Shown: positions 19,769 through 27,365 of the stretch, one piece after another
Numbering within the stretch: position 1 is the first letter of the stretch
Layout: each line of letters starts with the position of its first letter
NCBI GenBank assembly: GCA_035515235.1
Contig: DATJBS010000012.1
Coordinates: 1-64,000, forward strand
Source of the DNA: JAMLHH01 sp035515235
Lineage (GTDB): Bacteria; Bacteroidota; Bacteroidia; Chitinophagales; JADIYW01
DNA length: 64,000 nucleotides
Direction of reading: 5' to 3'
Made by a program: the position numbers and the translations under genes
Notes under the pieces: generated by a model
What the model saw: only the letters and a program-made list of their open reading frames with translations
Databases searched by the model: none
Told to the model about the DNA's origin: nothing

Positions 19769-21422
19769 ACTGATTTACTTTCTTGTATTTATTGCGCTTA
19801 CTTCTATTTGCAAAAATTCAGAAGCACAAGAGTTATTGCTTCATTTACCCATGGCGGGTGATGCAACTGACATCAGTTCTTATAATAATACTGGAAGTAT
19901 TTCTGGCGGAGTTACACCTACAGAAGATCGATTTGGAAAGCCCTGTGCTGCTCTAAAATTTAATGGTACTAATGGTTATATTTCTATTCCTCACTCCTCT
20001 TCATTGGGCAATATTAAAAATGAATTTTCTCTTTCTACTTGGATAAAACTGGACAAAGCTAATAATGACAATAATTTAAGATGGCTGACCTTAATTTGTA
20101 AAGGAGAATTGGGAAAAGAAGAACCTGATATGCCACAGTACAGAGTGCAAATATTTCAAGGCAATACTCAAAGTACCGTATCCATCAATACAGAATTTAC
20201 GGAGAAGGATTTGAATTTTAAAAATCATGATTTAGAATACGATCAATGGTATAATATCATTTTAACCTATGACAAAAAAAATGTAAATCTCTATATTAAC
20301 GCACAATTTGTATGGTCTTTTCCTTATAAAGAAAAACTTGTGAAAAACTCTAATAATATCAATATAGGTCGTGATATCCCAGGAGCTATAGAATATTTCA
20401 GAGGATCTATGTCGGATTTAAGACTCTACGATGGACCACTGAAACCCTCTCAAATCTTAGATATTTATCAGAATTCAAAATCGTATGCAAAAAATTATAC
20501 ATCCGTTTATGCTTGCCCAGCTAATAAAATCTTAGCTACTGATTTATCGGATTGTCAAACAGCAGCAATTGTAGATTTCCCTACCGATATTTCTGATTGT
20601 GGTGAATCAACTGTAACACAAATTAGTGGTCCTAAAAATGGAAGTAAAATTGGCGTAGGAACAGAGAAAGTCGTTTTCAGAATAACAGATAATAATGGGA
20701 CAAGCAGTAATTGTACTTATAATATCCAAGTAGTGGATAAGGAAGCACCAAGCATCACTCCAAGCAATGACGTAATAATTTACATTCGCTCTGATCAAGA
20801 ATCCATCATTTATAATTATTCCATACCTAAAGCAACAGATAATTGTGCTTTGAAATCTATGAAATTGATTAACGGAATTAAAAGTGATGAACCATTTCCT
20901 ATCGGAAAAAACCTTTTGGAGTTCGAAGCTATGGATAGTTCTGGGAACAAAACTACCTCACAATTTACTGTCCACGTATTGCAACAAAAGGATGAAAGTT
21001 CGACATCAAATTTAGATACTCAACTCATACCTGCTGAACCAAGTTTTGACGAAAAACTAGAGAGGATTCCAAGAGAAGTAGGTTCAAAAATTGAAATAGA
21101 AGGACTTTATTTCCTTGCTGATAAAGCTTATATCAATAGAAATTCAATTCAACAGCTAGATAAAGTCGTGAAATATCTCAATAAATATCCTAATATCTCC
21201 ATAGAAATTTCTGGCCATACTAATGGAATTCCTTCTGAGAAATATTGCGACGAACTTTCTACAGCAAGAGCAAAAACATGCTTTGAATACCTCATTGATA
21301 AAGGAATTTCTAAATCAAGATTAAAATATATTGGATATGGAAAAAATCAACTTAAATTTCCAAACGACTACAAAAATCCTTTGAATCAAAGAGTAGAAAT
21401 CAAAATTACTGATGTAAAATAA
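19761..21422 (+). CDS. LamG + HYR + OmpA C-terminal domain protein
   Basis: A 553-aa exported protein with signal peptide (about 1-22). Residues about 25-235 form a LamG/concanavalin-like domain (LLLHLPMAGDATDISSYNN, FSLSTWIKL, GSMSDLRLYDGPL), usual for carbohydrate binding. Residues about 245-415 hold two hyalin-repeat (HYR) units (ISDCGESTVTQISGP, FRITDNNGTSSNCTYNI, KATDNCALKS, FEAMDSSGNKTTSQFTV). The C-terminal ~110 residues are an OmpA-like peptidoglycan-binding domain (ISGHTNG, LSTARAKTCFEYLIDKGISKSRLKYIGYG, NQRVEIKI). It probably links a glycan ligand to the cell wall beneath the outer membrane. It starts inside the previous gene (8-base overlap), and the next gene follows after 5 bases. 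Confidence 0.85.
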   Translation: MNKLIYFLVFIALTSICKNSEAQELLLHLPMAGDATDISSYNNTGSISGGVTPTEDRFGKPCAALKFNGTNGYISIPHSSSLGNIKNEFSLSTWIKLDKANNDNNLRWLTLICKGELGKEEPDMPQYRVQIFQGNTQSTVSINTEFTEKDLNFKNHDLEYDQWYNIILTYDKKNVNLYINAQFVWSFPYKEKLVKNSNNINIGRDIPGAIEYFRGSMSDLRLYDGPLKPSQILDIYQNSKSYAKNYTSVYACPANKILATDLSDCQTAAIVDFPTDISDCGESTVTQISGPKNGSKIGVGTEKVVFRITDNNGTSSNCTYNIQVVDKEAPSITPSNDVIIYIRSDQESIIYNYSIPKATDNCALKSMKLINGIKSDEPFPIGKNLLEFEAMDSSGNKTTSQFTVHVLQQKDESSTSNLDTQLIPAEPSFDEKLERIPREVGSKIEIEGLYFLADKAYINRNSIQQLDKVVKYLNKYPNISIEISGHTNGIPSEKYCDELSTARAKTCFEYLIDKGISKSRLKYIGYGKNQLKFPNDYKNPLNQRVEIKITDVK

Positions 21423-21427
21423 AGGAC

Positions 21428-22492
21428 ATGAATCAGATAGCATTCAACTTCAGAAAGTCTAAAATTAATATCATAACATTCACTCTAATTCTCTTTACGA
21501 TTGCTATATTTTACGTTGGTTTTAATCCATTCCATTCTTCCAACAAAAACAATATCCTATCTTCTATTTCAGAAGATCAAAATATAATCGATACGATTGA
21601 AAGCAATAAAGACACTTTAGATTTACTAGTCAAAAAAGTAAATACTTTAGGGAAATTATTGGTTCGTGTGGAGGAAAGCGAGAATAAATCTTTGCTGAAA
21701 AATAAACTACATCATATTGAAGAGGATAAAAAGCAAATCAATCATTTACAAGCTGAAATCAATCAAATTATTCAAAACAACACTTCTTCGCTATCCTTTA
21801 ATTTTAATTATAAAGCCAACAAATATTCCTGCTTTATATTGAATACGAATAGCGAGCAACACGAAATCAATTTTCATTTAAAATCTAACTCAGGTATTCA
21901 TTATGAATCCATTTCGAATTTATACAATACACTAAACTCTGACACAACCGAGGTTTTAATGATTACCAACGCAGGGATGTATCTACAGAATTTAGATCCA
22001 CAAGGACTTCTGATAGAAAATTCAACGATTGTCAAAAAACTCAACCTCATCAAAAGCAATAACAATACTAATTTTTACATGTTTCCAAATGGAGTCTTTG
22101 CTTTAGATACCAATCTACAAGCCATTATCATGGAGACGGATAGTTTTTCAAAAAACGTTCCTGAGTCTCAAATTAAACATGCAACTCAATCAGGTCCTAT
22201 GTTATTGATTGATGGTAAAATCCATCCCAAATTCATTAATGGTTCTAAGAATTTAAATATTAGAAGCGGTGTAGGAATATCTTCTGAAAATCATTCAAAT
22301 ATTTTATTTATTATTTCAAATAGCGAAGTCAATTTTTATGATTTTGCATCGGTTTACAAAAATTTATTCAATTGCGACAATGCCTTATATCTTGATGGTG
22401 CTATTTCGCAGATGTATCTTAAAGAATTCGATAAAGACAAAATTCCTGCGGGTCATTTTGGCCCACTAATTTCAGTGATAAGAAAAAAATAA
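21428..22492 (+). CDS. Membrane-anchored phosphodiester glycosidase family protein (DUF2233/NAGPA)
   Basis: A 354-aa protein with an N-terminal signal-anchor (about 13-34), a charged helical linker (about 55-115) and a phosphodiester-glycosidase domain. Family motifs are all visible: MITNAGMYLQNLDPQGLLIEN (about 177-197), FPNGVFALD, ATQSGPMLLIDGKI (about 256-269), IRSGVGIS, FYDFASVYKNLFNCDNALYLDGAISQMYL (about 308-336) and the terminal HFGPLISVI. In characterised relatives this fold cleaves sugar-1-phosphodiesters such as GlcNAc-1-P-mannose. The bacterial substrate is unknown, and a phosphodiester-linked envelope glycopolymer is my inference. It is the last gene of the five-gene unit. Confidence 0.78.
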   Translation: MNQIAFNFRKSKINIITFTLILFTIAIFYVGFNPFHSSNKNNILSSISEDQNIIDTIESNKDTLDLLVKKVNTLGKLLVRVEESENKSLLKNKLHHIEEDKKQINHLQAEINQIIQNNTSSLSFNFNYKANKYSCFILNTNSEQHEINFHLKSNSGIHYESISNLYNTLNSDTTEVLMITNAGMYLQNLDPQGLLIENSTIVKKLNLIKSNNNTNFYMFPNGVFALDTNLQAIIMETDSFSKNVPESQIKHATQSGPMLLIDGKIHPKFINGSKNLNIRSGVGISSENHSNILFIISNSEVNFYDFASVYKNLFNCDNALYLDGAISQMYLKEFDKDKIPAGHFGPLISVIRKK

Positions 22493-22651
22493 TCATGGAG
22501 ATTAATATAAAAGAAGCGTTAACTTTTATTCATCCTAGGTTAGAATTTACTGTTTGGTTACTCAAATAAAGGTCTTTAAAAGCTCTTTTAATTCTACACT
22601 TCTTTATTTGTATTTTCACAGACAGAGCTTCAACGAATTAAAAACATAAAA

Positions 22652-23491
22652 ATGCCCATTCAAAACGTACCGGAAATATTTATAACAAGCGATCCTCATA
22701 AAATGGACTTGTTTGTTTATGACTTTAAGATGACGGACGATGTTTTTAAAAGCAAGGTGAATCTCAGTCAGCACATGTTTAGCTTTTTGCAAAAAGGCAA
22801 GAAGCAAGTTCATTTTTCAGATTCTTCAGTTGAAGTCAATGGAAAGCAATCTATTTTAATAAAAAAAGGTAATTGTTTATGGTCTGAATTACTAGACAAT
22901 GATGATATTTACTACTGCAAGCTTTTCTTTTTCTCTGAAAGCAAACTGCGAGATTTTTTGAAGAAACATCATTTATTCAATCCCAATGAAGAAGAAGCTC
23001 CTTCATATTTTATTATAGAAAATGACGATTATATTCTCTCCTATCTGAATTCACTTTCTTCTATTATCAGTGCTCCACCAATTTTTATGAGCAATTTATT
23101 GGCTGTAAAATTTGAAGAATTGATGCTATATCTCATTAATAAATATGGCAAATCGTTTCAGAAATACTTGCAATCTTTGAGCACAAAAGAAACTTCAGAC
23201 TTCAAAAAAATTATAGAGAAAAATATTTACTCCAATCTCAAAATTGAAGAAATTGCATTTCTTTGTCACATGAGTCTTTCTACTTTTAAAAGGAATTTCA
23301 TCAAAGAATACGACTCTTCACCCGGTAAATGGTTTCAAGACAAACGTTTGCAAAAAGCTAAAGATTTATTAGAGGCGGGACAATTAAAATCGTCGGATAT
23401 CTATCTCAATTTAGGTTATAATAATCTATCTAATTTTAGCGCGGCGTTCAAAAACAAATTTGGAAAAAGTCCTAATTTGGTTAATTCTTAA
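22652..23491 (+). CDS. AraC family transcriptional regulator
   Basis: A 279-aa DNA-binding regulator. The C-terminal ~100 residues are the double helix-turn-helix of AraC/XylS proteins: NLKIEEIAFLCHMSLSTFKRNFIKEYDSSPGKWFQDKRLQKAKDLL and then SDIYLNLGYNNLSNFSAAFKNKFGKSP, with the usual G-Y and F..AFK..FG.SP residues. The N-terminal ~160 residues resemble the cupin-like effector domain of this family. It precedes a GlcG/HbpS gene by about 100 bases and may control it; the effector is unknown. Confidence 0.9.
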   Translation: MPIQNVPEIFITSDPHKMDLFVYDFKMTDDVFKSKVNLSQHMFSFLQKGKKQVHFSDSSVEVNGKQSILIKKGNCLWSELLDNDDIYYCKLFFFSESKLRDFLKKHHLFNPNEEEAPSYFIIENDDYILSYLNSLSSIISAPPIFMSNLLAVKFEELMLYLINKYGKSFQKYLQSLSTKETSDFKKIIEKNIYSNLKIEEIAFLCHMSLSTFKRNFIKEYDSSPGKWFQDKRLQKAKDLLEAGQLKSSDIYLNLGYNNLSNFSAAFKNKFGKSPNLVNS

Positions 23492-23595
23492 GTTTTTGAC
23501 CTTTATTCATAAGTATGTGAACTGTTTCCGCAAGCCAAACTTCTAGCTTTGTAGTAGATTTGAATATTATTAATTCAGTAAATAAAACTACTATT

Positions 23596-23994
23596 ATGAA
23601 TATCACATTAGAACAAGCACAAAAATTAATTCAGGCAGCTCAAAAAAAAGCAGTAGCAATCGATACAAAAATGAATATTGCAATAGTTGACGCCGGTGCT
23701 AATTTAGTAGCTTTTGCACGCATGGACGGTGCATGGTTAGGTTCATTAGACATCTCTATAAAAAAAGCAAAAACAGCAAGATTTTTTGATATGAATACAG
23801 GTATTGTTGGAGAATTATCACAACCGGGTGGTTCATTATATAATATTGAGCACTCTAATGGTGGATTGATTACTTTTCCAGGTGGTATTCCAATTAAAAA
23901 TGCTGCAGGTGATATTATCGGTGCGATTGGCGTAAGCGGTAGTTCAGTAGAAAATGATCACGCGGTAGCTGAAGCAGGTGCAGCAGCATTATAA
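23596..23994 (+). CDS. GlcG/HbpS family heme-binding-like protein
   Basis: A 132-aa protein of the GlcG/HbpS (DUF336) family, small oligomeric proteins, some of which bind heme or corrinoid. I chose the ATG at 23596 (MNITLEQAQKLI) rather than an upstream in-frame TTG at 23560, because family members start here. Typical motifs are NIAIVDAGANLVAFARMDGAWLGSLDIS, KAKTARFF, LITFPGGIPI and IIGAIGVSGSSVENDHAVAEAG. No signal peptide is seen, so it is likely cytoplasmic. A terminator follows directly. Confidence 0.88.
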   Translation: MNITLEQAQKLIQAAQKKAVAIDTKMNIAIVDAGANLVAFARMDGAWLGSLDISIKKAKTARFFDMNTGIVGELSQPGGSLYNIEHSNGGLITFPGGIPIKNAAGDIIGAIGVSGSSVENDHAVAEAGAAAL

Positions 23995-24018
23995 AAAACA
24001 ATAAAACAAAACAGTTGG

Positions 24019-24054
24019 TGGGTAGTTGTCTTAGGATATCTGCCCATTTTTTTT
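24019..24054 (+). terminator. Rho-independent terminator after the GlcG/HbpS gene
   Basis: Arms TGGGTAG (24019-24025) and CTGCCCA (24040-24046) pair with one G-U wobble and are followed by eight T residues (24047-24054). Confidence 0.75.
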
Positions 24055-24144
24055 GAGCAAGAAGAAATTTATTTGATTTAATACTAAATAAGAAACGAAT
24101 TTAAAAATACGCTTAACTTTAGAACATCGAAAATCATCTATTTT

Positions 24145-24330
24145 TTGGAATCAGAACAATTATTTAAAAGCAAAAACAGTCTGCCACTTAAGAAAGAATT
24201 AGTGCGTGGAGAAGATTATTATATCAACGAAAATAATCAATGGGTATTCACTTCCACTTATCATTTAAAAAGAGGGTATTGTTGTAAAAACGGATGCTTG
24301 CATTGTCCATATCAAAATAGTGCGCTCTAA
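24145..24330 (+). CDS. DUF5522-type small cysteine-rich protein
   Basis: A 61-aa protein starting at a TTG (24145) with the C-terminal cysteine cluster GYCCKNGCLHCPY and a central GEDYYINENNQWVFTSTYHLKRG. This pattern is conserved in short Bacteroidota and proteobacterial proteins annotated as DUF5522. The four clustered cysteines suggest metal binding, but no function is known. It has its own short intergenic spaces on both sides. Confidence 0.75.
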   Translation: MESEQLFKSKNSLPLKKELVRGEDYYINENNQWVFTSTYHLKRGYCCKNGCLHCPYQNSAL

Positions 24331-24399
24331 ATTGATACGATAAACATCTCCTTATTGAATAATTAGAGATATTTGGTCTTTGAAAGAAAAATCAAAAAT

Positions 24400-24726
24400 A
24401 TGAATTGGCTGATTTTAATTATTGCTGGATTGTTTGAAGTAGGTTTTGCGTCTTGTTTGGCTAAAGCTAAAGAAACCACCGGCACTGAAATGTATGCTTG
24501 GTATGGAGGATTTCTAGTTTCACTGACCATCAGTATGCTATTATTAATAAAAGCCACTCAAAATCTACCTATCGGAACAGCCTATGCAGTTTGGACAGGA
24601 ATCGGCGCGGTAGGTACAGTTATTATTGGAATTATAGTTTTTAAAGATCCAGCTAATTTCTGGCGATTGTTCTTTATCACTACTTTAATCGGATCAATAA
24701 TAGGTTTAAAATACGCTTCGAGTTAA
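24400..24726 (+). CDS. sugE: SMR family small multidrug/guanidinium exporter (SugE/Gdx-like)
   Basis: A 108-aa inner-membrane protein with four transmembrane helices. I chose the ATG at 24400 (MNWLILIIAGLFEVGFASCLAKAK), which puts the essential membrane glutamate at residue 13 as in SMR proteins. GTAYAVWTGIGAVGTVIIGIIVFKDP is the third/fourth-helix signature. The family covers guanidinium exporters (Gdx/SugE) and quaternary-ammonium pumps (Qac). The WTGIGAVGT form is found in both, and I favour SugE by overall similarity. The usual guanidine riboswitch is not visible upstream (only about 70 bases). Confidence 0.82.
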   Translation: MNWLILIIAGLFEVGFASCLAKAKETTGTEMYAWYGGFLVSLTISMLLLIKATQNLPIGTAYAVWTGIGAVGTVIIGIIVFKDPANFWRLFFITTLIGSIIGLKYASS

Positions 24727-24738
24727 TTTCAGATTACG

Positions 24739-25692
24739 CTACAATCCTATCTTCTTCTTGATCAAATAAGTGTTTCTATCCGAAGAGCTTCTTGCTACTA
24801 ATTCTGCTAAGAATCCGGTAAGAAATAATTGAACTCCTACTATAATAGTAATGACGCCAAAGAAGAATAAAGGTCTTGATGTCATACCCGTCTGAGTGAA
24901 AAATATTTTGGAGATGGATAAATAAAGCAATATTAAGAATCCTAACAAAAACGAAATCACTCCCATAGAACCAAATAAGTGCATGGGTCTTTTGCCGAAT
25001 CTCGTAACAAATGTGATGCTGAGTAAATCTAAGAAACCATTCACAAAACGCTCGAGTCCAAATTTAGTCACACCGTACTTACGCTCTTGATGTACAACGA
25101 CTTTCTCTCCTATTTTATGATATCCTGCCCATTTTGCTAATACAGGAATATATCGATGCATCTCTCCGTAAACCTCCACGCTTTTGATGACATCATGACG
25201 ATATGCTTTCAGTCCACAGTTAAAATCATTGAGTTGAATACCGCTGATTTTTCGTGTGACAGCATTATAAAATTTAGAAGGGATATTTTTAGAAAACTTA
25301 GGATCTAATCTGTTTTTTTTCCATCCAGAAACCAAATCGTATCCTTCTGTTTTAATCATATGATACAATCCTGGTATCTCCTCAGGACTATCTTGTAAAT
25401 CTGCATCCATTGTAATGACCACATCTCCTTCTGATGCTAGAAACCCTTCATTTAAAGCAGCAGATTTGCCATAATTTCTTTGGAAACAAATGCCTTTAAT
25501 ATGTGGATTTTTCTGAGAATTCTCTTCAATAACAGACCAAGACCGATCCGTGCTACCATCATTGACAGCTATAATTTCGTATGAAAAATTATTCTTCAGC
25601 ATGACCTGATCAATCCAAGCAAATAATTCTGGAAGGGATTCTTCCTCATTATACAAAGGAATGATAACGGAGATGTCAATAGAATTAGCCAT
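24739..25692 (-). CDS. Polyprenyl-phosphate glycosyltransferase, GT2 (DPM1/GtrB/ArnC-like)
   Basis: A 317-aa GT2 enzyme. The N-terminal catalytic domain has SVIIPLYNEEESLPELF, VNDGSTDRSW, NYGKSAALNEGF and the DxD-containing MDADLQDSPEEIP, all typical of DPM1/GtrB enzymes that transfer a sugar from a nucleotide to polyprenyl phosphate. Two transmembrane helices follow (about 232-260 and 268-292). It is the last gene of a minus-strand set with DUF4199 (8-base overlap), a dihydroorotase homologue and a BatA-type protein. The sugar is unknown; cell-envelope glycan work is likely. Confidence 0.88.
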   Translation of the reverse strand: MANSIDISVIIPLYNEEESLPELFAWIDQVMLKNNFSYEIIAVNDGSTDRSWSVIEENSQKNPHIKGICFQRNYGKSAALNEGFLASEGDVVITMDADLQDSPEEIPGLYHMIKTEGYDLVSGWKKNRLDPKFSKNIPSKFYNAVTRKISGIQLNDFNCGLKAYRHDVIKSVEVYGEMHRYIPVLAKWAGYHKIGEKVVVHQERKYGVTKFGLERFVNGFLDLLSITFVTRFGKRPMHLFGSMGVISFLLGFLILLYLSISKIFFTQTGMTSRPLFFFGVITIIVGVQLFLTGFLAELVARSSSDRNTYLIKKKIGL

Positions 25693-26119
25693 TATTCTTA
25701 AAAATTAAAGCAATTAAAGAAGAAAACATCATACCTAATGCATTATATTTTAAAATCACCACCGAAATAATAGAAACAGTATCACTTTCTGCTTCTAGAG
25801 GAATCCATTCTTGATGGAAAGCCACTAAATAAAATATAGAAACAAATAAGGACATGACTAAAGCTGTCATCCAACCTGAAACAAATATTCTAGCGAAACT
25901 AGTCGTTCGATGTATTTTCTTAATGACGAATGTGGTAAAACCAATTCCAAAAAGAATACTTATAATACCGACAAAAATTTCAAATAAATCATTTTCTTTC
26001 GGCAATTCTAAAGCCGTCGGAATAAAGCTCGCAAGGATAAAAGCAGTAGCTGATAAAAATGCTGAAAATATAATAACAATTATACTAGAAGGCGCTTGGT
26101 CTTGATGCGTATCAGTCAT
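25685..26119 (-). CDS. DUF4199-like four-helix membrane protein
   Basis: A 144-aa protein with four predicted transmembrane helices (about 12-33, 43-63, 77-101 and 117-139) and the Bacteroidota DUF4199 pattern (GF..FVIKKIH, FARIFVSGWMTALV, and a terminal short KNNG). The function is unknown. It overlaps both neighbours by 8 bases. Placement between a dihydroorotase-like gene and a GT2 gene recurs, to my recollection, in this phylum and suggests an accessory role to the glycosyltransferase. Confidence 0.75.
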   Translation of the reverse strand: MTDTHQDQAPSSIIVIIFSAFLSATAFILASFIPTALELPKENDLFEIFVGIISILFGIGFTTFVIKKIHRTTSFARIFVSGWMTALVMSLFVSIFYLVAFHQEWIPLEAESDTVSIISVVILKYNALGMMFSSLIALIFKNNG

Positions 26120-27365
26120 TCCATTCGATTTGACCGTTATTAAAAACAGCTTTTACGCTTCCTGTAAGTTCCACACCAAAATAGGGAGAATTAGAGGATT
26201 TGCTTTTTCTCTGAGATGCTTTAACTGTAGATTTATCTTTAGGATCAACCAAAATAAAATTAGCTTTTTCTCCTTCATGAATAGAAATGATATCTTTTTG
26301 AAATAGTTTTCTTGGTGCGATAGACATTAACTGAACCACTTTTTCTATATCCCCTAACGCTTTCATAGCTAAAGGAAAAGCAAACTCGATATTCGCCATT
26401 CCAGGAGTAGCATATTCAAATTCTAATCTTTTAGATTCTACATCTAAGGGAATATGTTGAGTGCTGATCATATCAATAGTCCCATCTTTCAATCCTTTAA
26501 ATAATGCTTTCACATCTTTTTGAGTTCTCAAAGGTGGAATTACTTTAAAATTGGTATCAAACTCACTCACTTCACTTTCATCAAATAACAAATGATGTAA
26601 ATAAGCAGACGCTGTAACTTGAAGTCCTTTCTTTTTAGCTTCACGAATTAATTCTACTCCTTCTGCAGTACTTACACCTGTAAAGTGCAAATTACCTTCA
26701 GTATATTCTAGCAAACTTAAATCTCTATAAATTTGTAAGGATTCAGAAAGATTAGAAATACCTTTCATGCCCATGACTACAGAGGTTTTGCCTTCATTGA
26801 TTTGCCCTTCTCCTACTAAATCTTCATCTAAAGGCACAGAATAAATCACTCCATTAAATGGACTGACGTATTGTAAGGCGCGCATCATGACTCCAGAATT
26901 GTGAACAGAATGTGGCGCATCACTGAATGCTACTGCTCCAGCTTGATGCATATCAAACATTTCGGTAGGATTTTTCCCTTTCAACCCTTCAGTAATTGCA
27001 CCTATTGGCCATATCTCTACAATATTTCCTTTAGTGTTTTTGACAAGATATTCTATTTGAGTTTTGTGTTGTGTGACAGGTTCTGTATCAGCAATAGCAC
27101 ATACCGAAGTGACACCACCTTTTATAGCAGCCTCTGTCAAACTTTGTATATCCTCTCTGTATTCAAATCCTGGATCACCAATAGAAGCATAAGTCTCACA
27201 CAGTCCGGGCATCATTATCCAACCTTTTGCATCGATCACTTTTACAGAGGAAACTTCAGAATTGGCTTCTAAAATTTTACCGTTTTTGATAATAATATCT
27301 TTAATTTTTCTATTCCAAGGGGAAGTAGGATCTACGATTTCAACGTTATTGAGCCTGTATATCAT
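26112..27365 (-). CDS. Dihydroorotase homologue lacking metal-binding residues (pseudo-dihydroorotase)
   Basis: A 417-aa amidohydrolase-fold protein related to class I dihydroorotases (PyrC). The overall pattern is preserved: PGL.E......DPGFEYREDI, AAIKGGVTSVCAIADTEP, IPPLRTQKDVKALFKGLKDGTIDMIST.H and the C-terminal SIAPRKLF. However, the HxH metal motif that should follow MPG is replaced (Tyr at 59 and Ser at 61, Gly at the usual Arg 63). The catalytic Asp of the TDHAPH motif is Gln in STQHIPLD (about 300). It should therefore be non-catalytic, like the inactive PyrC' subunits that hold aspartate transcarbamoylase together in some bacteria. It overlaps the BatA-type gene by 4 bases and DUF4199 by 8. 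An active PyrC must be encoded elsewhere. Confidence 0.8.
   Translation of the reverse strand: MIYRLNNVEIVDPTSPWNRKIKDIIIKNGKILEANSEVSSVKVIDAKGWIMMPGLCETYASIGDPGFEYREDIQSLTEAAIKGGVTSVCAIADTEPVTQHKTQIEYLVKNTKGNIVEIWPIGAITEGLKGKNPTEMFDMHQAGAVAFSDAPHSVHNSGVMMRALQYVSPFNGVIYSVPLDEDLVGEGQINEGKTSVVMGMKGISNLSESLQIYRDLSLLEYTEGNLHFTGVSTAEGVELIREAKKKGLQVTASAYLHHLLFDESEVSEFDTNFKVIPPLRTQKDVKALFKGLKDGTIDMISTQHIPLDVESKRLEFEYATPGMANIEFAFPLAMKALGDIEKVVQLMSIAPRKLFQKDIISIHEGEKANFILVDPKDKSTVKASQRKSKSSNSPYFGVELTGSVKAVFNNGQIEWND

Noticed and set aside
24331..24399. Guanidine riboswitch before the SMR gene
   Set aside because: Only about 70 bases are available and none of the conserved guanidine-aptamer motifs could be seen.
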